The notes beneath the pieces are model-generated. The model ran no database searches and was not told where the DNA came from. It saw only the letters and a program-made list of their open reading frames with translations. DNA of 64,000 bases from a virus: positions 1-64,000 of the IMG/VR virus record IMGVR_UViG_3300020472_000018; one strand, given 5' to 3'. Below, piece after piece: positions 34,101 to 44,900 of the stretch. The translations under genes were made by a program, and so were the position numbers. Position 1 is the stretch's first letter. Each line of letters begins with the position of its first letter.

Positions 34101-36844
34101 CTAGATTTGAAAGAAATGATAACAAAGAGAATCTATTTGTTTATAGAACAGAAACAATTCTACCATATGTTGAAGGATCACAAGATGGTGTTTTCCACTT
34201 GTATGTTCTGAATAGTAATAATGCTATAGAAGAAGAATTTACAACTGCAAAATACAATCAGAATGTTGTTAACCTTTATCCTCAATTAGATCGAGATAAT
34301 GTAAATGACAATCCAGAGGAAGCAACTAGTTATGCTAAGAGAAATCCAATTGGTGATGTAGTTACTAATGATCTTAAAAAGAGTATTACTAGAGAAACAA
34401 CTAATAAGTTATTGAATACCTTTGGAATTTCAAATACTATTAGTGATGTATCTGATAATACTACAACTGCTGTTCTAACATTTACAAAAGAACATGATTT
34501 AAATGGTTTAAAATATGGTGGAACTTTACAAGGTGGATCTGGACATACTGATGGTACATATTATAATGTAAAATTATTTGATGATGCATCTGCACCATCT
34601 TCTGCTGTTTGGAAAGGTGCTACTGCTAAAGTTGTTGTTAGTGGTGGATCAGTTACTGAATATGATATAACAGAATCGGGATCTGGATATAAGAGTTCAC
34701 TATCTCCATTATATTTTGATTCATCACTTACAGATCAAGGTGGTATTGGTGGTGCTCCCCAATCAAACATTGCTATTGCTGATGTAAACATTAGTTTAGC
34801 AACTAATAGTTATGTTCAGGTAACTGGTATTAGTACAGGAACTGATAATTATTTCAGAATTAATGATGTTACTGATATTAATAAGATTAATATTAATAAA
34901 ACTGCAAGTGAGGTTATTCTTGAAGGGCAGAGTGTTGTTAGTTTAGGTGAGGTAATTGAAATAACTGGAACTCCTACTCATGTAGGATCTACAAAAGTTA
35001 CTACATTTAGTACTACAAAGGCACATGGATTATCTGAAGGAAATGCTATTAGAATTTTAAATGCTTCTGATTCTAATCTTGGAGACTTTATTGTAGAATC
35101 TGTTATTGATGTAGATACATTTACCGCAGTTACTAGTACTATAGGAATAACATCTCCAAAATATATTCTTAAGCATGGATTATCTGCTAATAATTCACAA
35201 TCTGGAAAGGATGGAGAGAGATTAGGAACAAGAGGATTATCATTCTTTGATAATGAATCTTTAATCTTAAATCAATCAATTACTACTCAAGATGAATTTA
35301 AGGTTACTTTATCCGATGGAACTACAACTGCTGCATCTATTCAAGCAAGATTCCCATTAGGATCATTTATTCAAATTGATAGTGAGATAATGAGAATTAT
35401 CGATGAAACTATCGGTAATCAAACTACAATTAAGGTTATTCGTGGTGCATTAGGTACTATTGTTGATAATCACGTTATTAATTCTCAGATTAAGAAGATT
35501 AAACCACTTCCTGTTGAATTAAGAAGACCTTCTATACTTCGTGCATCTGGTCATACCTTTGAATATCTTGGTTATGGTCCAGGTAACTACTCAACTGGTT
35601 TACCTCAAGTTCAACTTAAGACTCTAACTGAAAGAGAAGAATTCTTATCACAATCACAAGAAATGTCTTGTGGTACTGTTGTTTACACAGGTATGAATGA
35701 TAAGGGTGATTTCTATATTGGAAACACTAAGATTTCATCTGACTCTGGTGAGCAGATAACATTTGATATTCCAGTTCCAACTGTAACAGGTGAAGATCCA
35801 AGTACACTTAGTGTTGTATTTGATGAAGTAATCATTAAAGATAGACTACTTGTTGAAGGTGGTGCATCTAAACAAATACTATCTCAGTTTAATGGTCCAG
35901 TTACATTCAATGGAAATGTAAGATTCAATAAGGATCTTAGAATTACTAAGAAATTAATTGTTGATGGTGAAAGTAGATTTACTAATGGAACAGAAGCTAC
36001 ATCTGCATGTGGTGGAGTACCATCTGGTGGTGTAATTATTGAAGGTGGTATTTCTATAGGTAATAAGTTATCTACCTCACAAAGAGCAATAAGTGTTCTT
36101 GAGGGTAATGTTAGTTTATGTAATACTACTGACAGTACAAGTGTTGATTCAGGATCTTTCATTACAGATGGTGGAGCTGGATTTGCTAAAAATGTACATA
36201 TTGGTGGTATTCTAGATGTTAGTGCTAATATTAATGCTGATGGTGGTTTACATTTACCCGATAATGATGTTTTAACTGCTGGTGCAACTGCTTCCAATTC
36301 TCACTTTGCTATCTGGCACAATGTTAGTGGTTCAGGTACTCGTACCAATATTATCAGAGATAATACTGCTGCAAACATATACATTCAGAGTGATGCTAAT
36401 GTTGAGATAACCAACAAAAATAATACTGAGCAAGGTTTAATTTATACTGCTGGAGCAGGTATTCAATTACGACATCAAGGTCAACTAAGACTTGAAACTA
36501 ATTCTAGTGGAATTAAAGTACATGATGATATAGAAGCTATAGGTGATATTACTGCATTCTTAGCTTCTGATAGAAGATTAAAGGATAATATAACACCTAT
36601 TCCTAATGCTCTTAAAAAGGTTCTTTCAATTAGTGGTAATACATTTGATTGGAATGAAGCATCTAAGAATGAAGGTAAAGGAGATACTGGTGTAATTGCT
36701 CAAGAGATTGAAGCATTAGATTTACCTGGTGTAACTACTATTAGAGATGATGGTACACACGCTGTTGCTTATGAAAAACTTGTTCCTCTCCTAATAGAAG
36801 CAATTAAGGAATTGAATTCTAAAGTTGATGCTTTTCATTCATAA
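31157..36844 (+). CDS. giant fibre/baseplate protein (VrlC/gp10-like) with S74 auto-chaperone
   Basis: 1895 residues. The start (NFIKNSEGRILYVNPNDLDA, then KPFKTIQRALIESARF) and MCGMKADGAKATGFRSM near 400 are typical of the giant cyanophage structural proteins annotated VrlC- or gp10-like. Near 1460-1550 it shares the HTFEYLGYGPG and KGDFYIGN module with 12354. The last 92 residues form a Peptidase_S74 intramolecular chaperone: S1804 and K1809 in SDRRLKDNI, then DTGVIAQEIEALDLP and VAYEKLVPLLIEAIKEL. In this family the domain trimerises the fibre and is cut off at the Ser. It has its own late promoter. Confidence 0.75.
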   Translation: MPLNKLENFIKNSEGRILYVNPNDLDATDGIENQGNSLTKPFKTIQRALIESARFSYLKGNDNDIVEKTTILLFPGEHLIDNRPGFGIKDVNGTATAISPSSSESGAQNTLTLTLNSNFDLTQENNILYKYNSTEGGVIVPRGTSIVGLDLRKTKIRPKYVPNPTDDNVKPTAIFRVTGACYFWQFSIFDGDDSTLVYTDPTNFSTSNQSKPIFSHHKLTCFEYADGINKLDNFGGLTDLDVYYSKLSNAYNRASIRDIDEKFPVASQGFAKSRPEYEIVGAFSSDRIQIQNIISGDGNTAGQVVTVTTAVPHQLSGDTPIKIEGVNELAYNISTKVQNVLNETQFTYLLPYVPPNLKAGPSGGLSAGSAEVSVEVDTVTGASPYIFNCSLRSVLGMCGMKADGAKATGFRSMVVAQFTGVSLQKDDRAFVKYNPNSRSYDGITYQRQTGELLSSEASSLNQATVYHLDKDAVYRDGWKTAHITLENDAVLQIVSVFAIGYHIHFLMKSGGDASITNSNSNFGQFALAASGFKKESFAKDNKGYITSIITPKAVVSPESVIDLTQLDTSVNQDYKAADSSPWTDSKSKLFMLGQTNGNLKPTDIAQGFRIGARFNEKIYVDLANGTKTEATISMSKKTGTTTVNGVEYDITATVDITSEKSYEGVHNDTTQGSASLVHKLTLSQPNGNPHDLNNGESIRIIAESGDLPEGIDPHRKYYAITSEKNGSRQDSIQLSQWEIQIASSKTNAERTTPAYIKSVSNPAAGKLKVISRVSDKKPGELGHPMQFDGVKQNWFTHVSVNNNTIWDNFADLDANDEDIPYILRRTDDRSLDDKLYKIRYVIPKELENARNPNDSFVIQDSSSTNVRFDADFTRTSIGSTDYDYHRNLRFVSHLDYNSTTKIVTIRSDKSHNLNAGEQIILKNITDTINTNGAADKGYNGTFLVNSIINDKTFTYKTTDVLGNVRNVGTYNNDTNIRNTGLPRFERNDNKENLFVYRTETILPYVEGSQDGVFHLYVLNSNNAIEEEFTTAKYNQNVVNLYPQLDRDNVNDNPEEATSYAKRNPIGDVVTNDLKKSITRETTNKLLNTFGISNTISDVSDNTTTAVLTFTKEHDLNGLKYGGTLQGGSGHTDGTYYNVKLFDDASAPSSAVWKGATAKVVVSGGSVTEYDITESGSGYKSSLSPLYFDSSLTDQGGIGGAPQSNIAIADVNISLATNSYVQVTGISTGTDNYFRINDVTDINKININKTASEVILEGQSVVSLGEVIEITGTPTHVGSTKVTTFSTTKAHGLSEGNAIRILNASDSNLGDFIVESVIDVDTFTAVTSTIGITSPKYILKHGLSANNSQSGKDGERLGTRGLSFFDNESLILNQSITTQDEFKVTLSDGTTTAASIQARFPLGSFIQIDSEIMRIIDETIGNQTTIKVIRGALGTIVDNHVINSQIKKIKPLPVELRRPSILRASGHTFEYLGYGPGNYSTGLPQVQLKTLTEREEFLSQSQEMSCGTVVYTGMNDKGDFYIGNTKISSDSGEQITFDIPVPTVTGEDPSTLSVVFDEVIIKDRLLVEGGASKQILSQFNGPVTFNGNVRFNKDLRITKKLIVDGESRFTNGTEATSACGGVPSGGVIIEGGISIGNKLSTSQRAISVLEGNVSLCNTTDSTSVDSGSFITDGGAGFAKNVHIGGILDVSANINADGGLHLPDNDVLTAGATASNSHFAIWHNVSGSGTRTNIIRDNTAANIYIQSDANVEITNKNNTEQGLIYTAGAGIQLRHQGQLRLETNSSGIKVHDDIEAIGDITAFLASDRRLKDNITPIPNALKKVLSISGNTFDWNEASKNEGKGDTGVIAQEIEALDLPGVTTIRDDGTHAVAYEKLVPLLIEAIKELNSKVDAFHS

Positions 36845-36850
36845 TAAATA
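36844..36850 (+). promoter_or_regulatory. late promoter core ATAAATA
   Basis: Overlaps the last base of the giant gene's stop codon. The next ATG follows 20 bases after the core, after an A-rich leader. Confidence 0.5.
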
Positions 36851-36870
36851 ACTAAAAAATTAGTATATAA

Positions 36871-38901
36871 ATGGCTAATATCAAGAAGGCATTCAATTTC
36901 AGAAATGGTGTCCAGGTTGATGATGACAATCTGATCGTAAATGCAAATGGCTTGGTTGGAGTGGGAACTACCGTTCCGACTGAGGCTTTGGATGTCCGAG
37001 GTAAAGTCAAAGTAATTCAAGATCCAAATGTTGTTGGATCTGGTTTGATAAACGCTACATCTGGTATAATTACATCTCTTACTGTAACAGATACTTTAAT
37101 TGTAAATTCAAGTAATATAAGTTCTGGACAAGTTGGTGAAGGTGTTGCTGTAGGATCTCCTGCTGGAATTGTAACTGCTACTTCTTCTGGTATTGTTACT
37201 TATTATGGAGATGGTTCTAGTTTAGATGGTTTACCAACATCTCAATGGGATAATGTTGATGTTGGGTTAGGATATACAAGCATATATGCGAGGGGTAACG
37301 TAGGTGTGGGGACTGTAGATCCTCGATTTACCCTCCAAGTTGGTGGAAATAATGGTTTAACTCTTGTTGATGGTGTAGGAATTAATTCTACAGGTGGTAT
37401 ATTAGCAACTGGTGTTGTTACTGCTACTACTTTCAAAGGAAATGTTAGTGGAGATATATCTAGTGGTTTATCTACTATTACTCAACTAGAAAATACAAAT
37501 ACGAATACTGTAGGTGTTGTAACTGCTGGATCTGGATTTGTTGGTGATTTAACAGGTAATGTTACTTCTGGTAATAGTGCTCTTGGTATTGCAACTGCAT
37601 CTAGCCTTGATGTTAGTGGTAGTGTAACTGGTATTGCATTTACTGGTCCTTTATCTGGTAATGTTACTGGTAATGTTACTGGAGATCTTACAGGTGATGT
37701 TACTAGTGGTTTATCATCTATTACTAGAATAGAAACTACTTATATTAATTCTTCAACAACAACTGGTGTTGTTACAACAGGAAGAGTTATTGCTACAAGT
37801 GCTAACTTAGGAATTTCAACTGCTTCTACTTTTAATGTATCTGGTAAGTTGGGTGTAGGTATTAATGCACCTGAACATAATGTAGAAGTTTATAGTGCAG
37901 GTATATCTTCTGTAACTGTTATTGGACAAAGAAATTCAGTATTATCTCTCTGCCAAAGAATTCCACCTACTACTGGTGTAGGTGATAGTATGGGTGGTAT
38001 TAGATTTGGTAATGAAGCTAAATCTTTTGATATATTTAATGGTGATACTGGTAATATTAATCAGTATTTGCATCTAGGTGCTTTTGTTGGTGTTAATACT
38101 GGAAATTATAACTGGTATCATAGATCAACTACCAACTTGATGACTCTTACTTATGATGGTAAATTAGGTATAGGTAAGTCTCAACCAGATTCAAAACTGG
38201 ACGTAGTTGGTGTATCATCCTTTACAGGAAATGTTTCTGTAATTGGAGATTTAGAGGTTACTGGTGCTTTTACTGGAACTGCTTCTATTCCTGATATTAT
38301 AAATGGATCTAATATTAATTCAATATCTGGTATTTCAACATTTAATAAGTTAAATGTTGCAGGTAGTGTTGGTTTATCTACTTTAGCAATAGGTGTTGCT
38401 ATTGAAGATACTAAAGCAAATATTGATGCAAGAGGAAGTACTGCATTAATTAGTAGAGTTGCTATTGGAGCTTCAATAGAAAATATTGGTGATAGTAATG
38501 TATTGGTAGGTGGTCCTGCAAACTTTGCTTCTGGTATAGGTATTAACACATCTCTTACTGGAATAACATCTATACGTGTTGCTGATACTCCGATTGATAT
38601 TGGAGCATCAAATATTACTCTTGATCGTTCAAACCTTATCTTAGAGAATACTTCTGGAATTGTAGTAAAAGGTGAAGGTAATGTTGGTTCTGGTGTAGCA
38701 CAACCTAGAGCAGCAGTTGACTTTGGTGATGCTGGAAATATTTTAGGTAGGTATGTAATTTTACCAAGAGTAACTACTACTGAGAGGGGTAATCTTACCA
38801 ATATAACTAGTACTGGAGTTGAAGCTGGAGCATTGATTTTCAATACTTCAACTAATAAGTTCCAAGGTTATACTGGAAGTACTTGGGTTGATCTACACTA
38901 A
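36871..38901 (+). CDS. long tail fibre protein
   Basis: 676 residues, starting MANIKKAFNFRNGVQVDDDN. It is made of fibre motifs G-[VI]-G-x-x-x-P-x-x-x-L-x-V (VGVGTTVPTEALDVRG, GIGKSQPDSKLDVVG) alternating with strands such as GNVTGNVTGDLTGDVTSGLS. The C-terminal 70 residues (LPRVTTTERGNL, FNTSTNKFQGYTGSTWVDL) are a common trimeric fibre end. It is a structural fibre, probably a shaft or hinge part; the T4 equivalent (gp34-gp37) cannot be assigned. Confidence 0.7.
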   Translation: MANIKKAFNFRNGVQVDDDNLIVNANGLVGVGTTVPTEALDVRGKVKVIQDPNVVGSGLINATSGIITSLTVTDTLIVNSSNISSGQVGEGVAVGSPAGIVTATSSGIVTYYGDGSSLDGLPTSQWDNVDVGLGYTSIYARGNVGVGTVDPRFTLQVGGNNGLTLVDGVGINSTGGILATGVVTATTFKGNVSGDISSGLSTITQLENTNTNTVGVVTAGSGFVGDLTGNVTSGNSALGIATASSLDVSGSVTGIAFTGPLSGNVTGNVTGDLTGDVTSGLSSITRIETTYINSSTTTGVVTTGRVIATSANLGISTASTFNVSGKLGVGINAPEHNVEVYSAGISSVTVIGQRNSVLSLCQRIPPTTGVGDSMGGIRFGNEAKSFDIFNGDTGNINQYLHLGAFVGVNTGNYNWYHRSTTNLMTLTYDGKLGIGKSQPDSKLDVVGVSSFTGNVSVIGDLEVTGAFTGTASIPDIINGSNINSISGISTFNKLNVAGSVGLSTLAIGVAIEDTKANIDARGSTALISRVAIGASIENIGDSNVLVGGPANFASGIGINTSLTGITSIRVADTPIDIGASNITLDRSNLILENTSGIVVKGEGNVGSGVAQPRAAVDFGDAGNILGRYVILPRVTTTERGNLTNITSTGVEAGALIFNTSTNKFQGYTGSTWVDLH

Positions 38902-38913
38902 AGGGAATCATTA

Positions 38914-41900
38914 ATGGCAAGAAAGAATTATCAGGTCAAGGCTAAAGATGGTACTTGTTGGCAAAAGATACATCATTTTCTATGTTGTACAACTTATAAT
39001 GAATTAAATATTCCAGATCGTGAGTGTCTTTGTAAAGATGATGCTAAGTATGATGAAACTATTGGTACATATCAATTATCTCTTGCAGAAGCAGAAGAAT
39101 TAAGAAAACACCCAGACATTCAATATGTTGAATTAGATTCCACATTCCATGCACATGAAATGGGATCTAAAGGTGGTCATATGAATGAAGATATAGAATG
39201 GCATTCTAATAGGTTTGGTAAGAATGTAAAAAATTATAGAGATTTGCATTACGTTCCTGATACTCCACAGTTAGTTCAGAGTTCATTGATGACTATTACT
39301 GGTCAGTCGGGTCAAGGAACTACTAATTGGATTAAAGTTAAAGATGTGCATCCTAATACTGATGCACTGAATTATTGGCAGTTGGTGGGATTTCCTTTGA
39401 TATATGATTATGCTGTATATCCAAGTGCCCCTACAAATGCTAATGATCCTGATCCTTTAAGAAATTCAACTCAGACTGGAAGTAATCTTATTACCATCTC
39501 ATCTACAGGACCTTATCAACTTTTTGTAGCAGCAGATGGTGAGTATGCTTCTATAGAGTGGATTAGAGATGATGGATATAAAATTTTCCCAGATTTAACT
39601 TCTGGTCGAAGACAGTATCCTGCTAATACTATGGATCTAATACCAAACATACCTGCAGGAATGGAGAATTTTTATAGTGGTTGGAATGGTAGAACTGATG
39701 GAAAAACAGGTACAACTAAAGAAATTATAGATTCTTCTCTTTATTGGGGAATAAAATATCAAATCATTAATTTAGGTATTTTAAAAGCAGGAACCCATAC
39801 AATTACTTATCAAATAAGAAATGGTAGTCATGGTGATCCTAATAAAGAAGATTGGAATAATAACCCTGGTGGAATTGCTTGGCAGATTTATAGTATGGGT
39901 GGATACACTGCGGATTATTATACTCAGCAAGGTATTTCGGGAGATTATAAGAGTTATGTATCAGATGTAAATTATATAATTGGTACTTCAACTTGGGATT
40001 CTGCAGAATGGAATAGAACTGGTTATCAATTATTGAGATGTCAAGAAAGTTCGACTACTAATCCTTGGGCAAGTAGTACTCGTACAGTTAAAAATCAAGA
40101 TATTCAATATACAAATGATGGTTTAGATGTTGATGTAGTAGTAACAGATAATGGACATTGGTTTGCACATCCAGAATTTTGTACTGGTGAGAATGATCCA
40201 CCAAACTATATTTCAGGTAATGTATTAAATCGTTCAGGTAAATGTGGTGTCTTGGATATGATTTTAGACGCACCATATTATCTTGATCCTGAATGGTTTG
40301 ATTCAGATCCTTCTAATAGATTAACTACTCGTTGGGATGGTACAAGAGTTCCTGTAGAAAGTGTGGCAAGAGCTTGGTGGTATAGTGCATCACTTAGATC
40401 ACGGATATCAACAGGACAATCATACGATTTTCCTGATTTTGGTGGTTTTGCTATCTCTGCTACTTATACTAGAGCATATTGTAATGGTACTAAAACAAAT
40501 GTTCCATCAATTTTTTCTCGTGGTGATCATGGAACTCCTTGTGCTTCCCAAGCTTATGGTAAGAATTATGGGTGGGCTTTTAATGCTAATAAGTGGTCTA
40601 TTACTTTGTGGGCCGTAACTAGTACAGTTACTTATAGAGTAACTCAAATATTTCATAAGCATAAACCAAATAATCCTAAGTTTAATACAAAAAATCCAAC
40701 AATTTCATCTAATAGTTGGGGGAAAACGAGTAGAAATCTTTTGGATAATGATGATGTCTATACTTATGAATATAGGGGAACTGCGTATGGTCAAACTGAT
40801 CAGAATATAAAGGATGGGGTTTCTATACCTGGTGGAGTTTCTAAGATTCTAGATATCCCACACTTTATAAAGCAAGGTGGTGGACGTGAAAGTATATCTT
40901 ATCTAAACACTTTTACTCCAACCCCAGATCAAACCTTTATTAAACTTCCTTACTCTAGAGGACAGTCTTTGGAAGCAGGAGAGGAGAATGCTTTAAAAGC
41001 TGCTATTACTGAGGGAGTTATCTTTTCTTTTTCTTCTGGTAATCAGGCATTTTATCTTACACAAGAAGGTGATGTGGATCATAATAATAAAGTGATTAAA
41101 GAAAATGGGACAGAATGGTACATTCATAGAGCTCCTTATCCAATGGGAGTAAAGGATGATTCTGGTTATGATTTATTTTCTATTGGTGCTATTGATAATG
41201 AATTAAAAAGTAGATGGTCATTAACATCTGACACGATTTTTAAGGATAAAGGAACTGGTACAACAAGTAAATATCAAAACGATAATATTGAGACTTTAGC
41301 TAGAGGCAGTGCTGGAAAAAAAGTTCTTAGTGCTGCTGGAAATAATGATTTAAAATTTGCAGAATGTGGGATGGCTAATATTGAATCGATGGTGGACAGT
41401 GAGGATTATAGTAATAGAGGAAATCATATAGATTTTTATGCTCCTGCTGATGGTACACTAGCTGCAGATATTGCAATTAATTATGCTACTGATACACAAA
41501 ACCCCTCTACTGGAGGTGATGGACCACACCGTATGGAGATAGTTAGAGGTGAAATAGTCACAGGCAATAATCGTTTTTGTGACACTCAATTTAGTGGAAC
41601 TTCCTCTGCTTGTCCTGTAACTGTTGGATTACTGGCTTGTGCTATGCAGCAGAATAGAGGTTGGTCTTGTACTCAATTAAAAACATATTTAAAACAACAA
41701 ATTTCTCCAGAAACTAGTAGTACTTTTTATCTAGGATATGAACCTGGATCAAATCCAGACTCTTTGAAATGGGCAGCTGATTTTACTACAAATGAAACTG
41801 ATGTTAGAATAATTAGAGAGATTTCTGGTTCAAAAACAACACCTAATCCAGTTTATGAAGCAACTAGTGGATTAGCTCCATCTAGACCAAATTTAAATGA

Positions 41901-44900
41901 AAGGTTTAGTGTTACTTCTGGTTCTGCTAAAGTTAAGATTATTGGAATTAGAGAATTTACAGGTTCTGACGCTGGAAATCCTGTTGAATTAAGAATTGGT
42001 AATGGGTATTATTTGATGCAAATTACAACAGATACAGCATATTCGTATGGTAGTTTTGCTAATACAACAATAGCAGGTTATAAATTTAAAATTAAAGAAG
42101 GTAGTAATGATCAAGTTATTCAAGTAAGCGATAATAATGGATCATCTTGGACTGCTCTTGAAATAAGTACTGTAAATGGTAATTTTGTAATCGGATCTCA
42201 AGGTGAAGTATATTACTACTTAAATGTTGATGATAGTGTAGGATTACCTGAACAACCCTCTAATCCAACTTATGTTATAAATCTTTCTCCTAGTACTAGT
42301 GTTAATGAAGGTAGTACGCTTGTTACTACTATTACTACTACAGACGTTGATAGTTTTACTCCTTTATATTGGAGATTAGATGGAGCAGGAATTAATAGTT
42401 CTGATTTCTCTTCAGGATCATTAACTGGATTTGGAATTGTTAATAGTCAAGGATCATTCCAGTTTAGTCATACTCTTGCTAACGATTTAACTACCGAAGG
42501 AACACAAACTCTTAATGTAAAATTATTTACTGATAGTTCAAGGCAAATACAGGTTGCTACTACTTCTATTCAAATTATTGATACATCTATTTCTTCATCA
42601 TATGCAATATCTCCTACAAAAACTACTCCAAATGAAGGGGAAACTTTTTCATATGGTATTGGAACATCAGGTGTTGCTAATGGTACTACTTTATATTGGG
42701 AAATAACTGGAAGTGTTATGTCCTCTACCGATTTTACTCCTTCTTCTTTAACTGGTAGTGTAACAATTAATAATAATGGTGCTGCTGTTACTAAAACTAT
42801 TAGAGAAGATTTAGTCACAGAAGGTAATGAGAGAATAATTTTTAAAGTATATACTGATGCTGGTAGAACAAACGAGGTTGCTAGTAATAATTCTGTAGTT
42901 ATTCAAGATACATCAACAGCTCCTACTACACCTACCTATACTATTACTCCTTCAAATACTACTCTGAATGAAGGAGATACTCTTACAACAAGTGTAACAA
43001 CGCAAAATGTTTCTAATGGAACTACTCTTTATTGGTTAATAGATCAACATACTGGAGCAATAAACACATCTGATTTTTCTAACGGAATGAGTGGATCTGT
43101 ATCAATTAATAATGGTTCAGCTAGCTTTACTAACACCATTGTTGCTGATAATTTAACTGAGGGTGAAGAAAAATTTGCAATTAAATTATATACTGATTCT
43201 GGTCATACTAATAATGTAGCAAATACATCTACAATCACAATTACTGATACTTCTCAATCTAAAACTTATAGTCTTTCTGCAAGTAGTACAACTCTAAATG
43301 AAGGTTCTACTGTTACTACAACAGTAACAACTACTAATGTTTCTAATGGAACAGTTTTATATTGGGAACTATCAGGAACTGGTATAACATCTTCCGATTT
43401 CTCGTCAGGATCATTAACTGGATCTGGAACTATTAATGCACAAGGAACTTTTAATTTTAGTCATACTCTTGATAATGATGTAACACTTGAAGGAAGTGAA
43501 ACTATTGCTGTTAGATTATATACCGATTCTGGAAGAACAACTCAGGTTGGTAATACACTTAGTATTATTGTTAATGATACTTCTATACCTCAAGCAACAT
43601 ATAGTATAAGTCCTAATCCAACATCTGTAAATGAAGGTTCTTCATTCACAACAACAGTAACAACAACTAATGTATCTAATGGAACTACTTTATATTGGAG
43701 ATTAGAAGGTACTAATATTGATGGTAATGATTTTTCTACAGGAGCATTAACTGGATCTGGATCTATATCTAATAATACATTTAACTTTACTCATACTCTT
43801 GCTAGTGATGCAACAACTGAAGGAAGTGAAACCATTGCAGTTAAATTATATGTAGATTCTGCAAGAACAGTTAAGGTTGCTGAGGCTAGTGTTACTATTA
43901 ATGATACATCTCAAACTCCTTCAACACCTACTTATGTTATATCTCCATCCAAAACTTCAATAAATGAAGGAGAAACTCTTACAACTACAGTTACTACAAG
44001 TAATGTTGCTGATGGAACTACTTTATATTGGCAATTAGATCAGCATACTGGATCTGTAAGTGCTGCTGATTTTTCTTCAGGTGCTTGGAATGGTGCTGGT
44101 ACGACATCAAGTAGTCAATTTACTTTCCAACATACTGTTGCTGCTGATACAACAACAGAAGGAGAAGAAAAGTTTGCGATTGTATTAGCTACTGATGCTG
44201 GTTTTAGTAATATTGTAGCAACTTCAACAGTAATTACAATTAATGATACTTCAACTGATTCTGCTACTCCTACATATTCACTTTCTTCAAATTTAGATCC
44301 AGTTAATGAAGGACAATTCCTTTCTATTACAGTAACAACTACTAATGTTGCATCAAATACAACTTTATATTGGCAATTTAGTGGTACAAATATAACTGCA
44401 TCTGATTTTAATGAAGGAATTTTAGAAAGTAATATCGTTACTGATGCTACTGGTTCTAAGGCATTTGGTACTACTCTTAGAAATGATATTCTAACAGAAG
44501 GATCAGAAACTATGATGGTTAAGTTATTTACTGATTCTGCAAGAACAACTCAGGTTGGTAATACACTCAGTATTACTATTAATGATACATCAACATCTCA
44601 AGCACCAACCTATAGTATATCTCCAAGTGTAACTCAGTTGAATGAGGGGCAATCATTTACAACAACAGTAACAACAACTAATGTTAATGATGGAGTTACT
44701 TTATATTGGATAATAGATGAGCATACTGGAACTATAAATGCTGGTGATTTTTCTTCAGGTGCATTAAGTGGATCTGGAAATATTTCTAGTGGTGGTTTTG
44801 CTTTCTCTCATACTGTTGCGGAGGATGCTACAACAGAAGGAACAGAGAAAATTGCAATTAAATTATATACAGATTCTGGTTATACTAATAATGTAGCAAA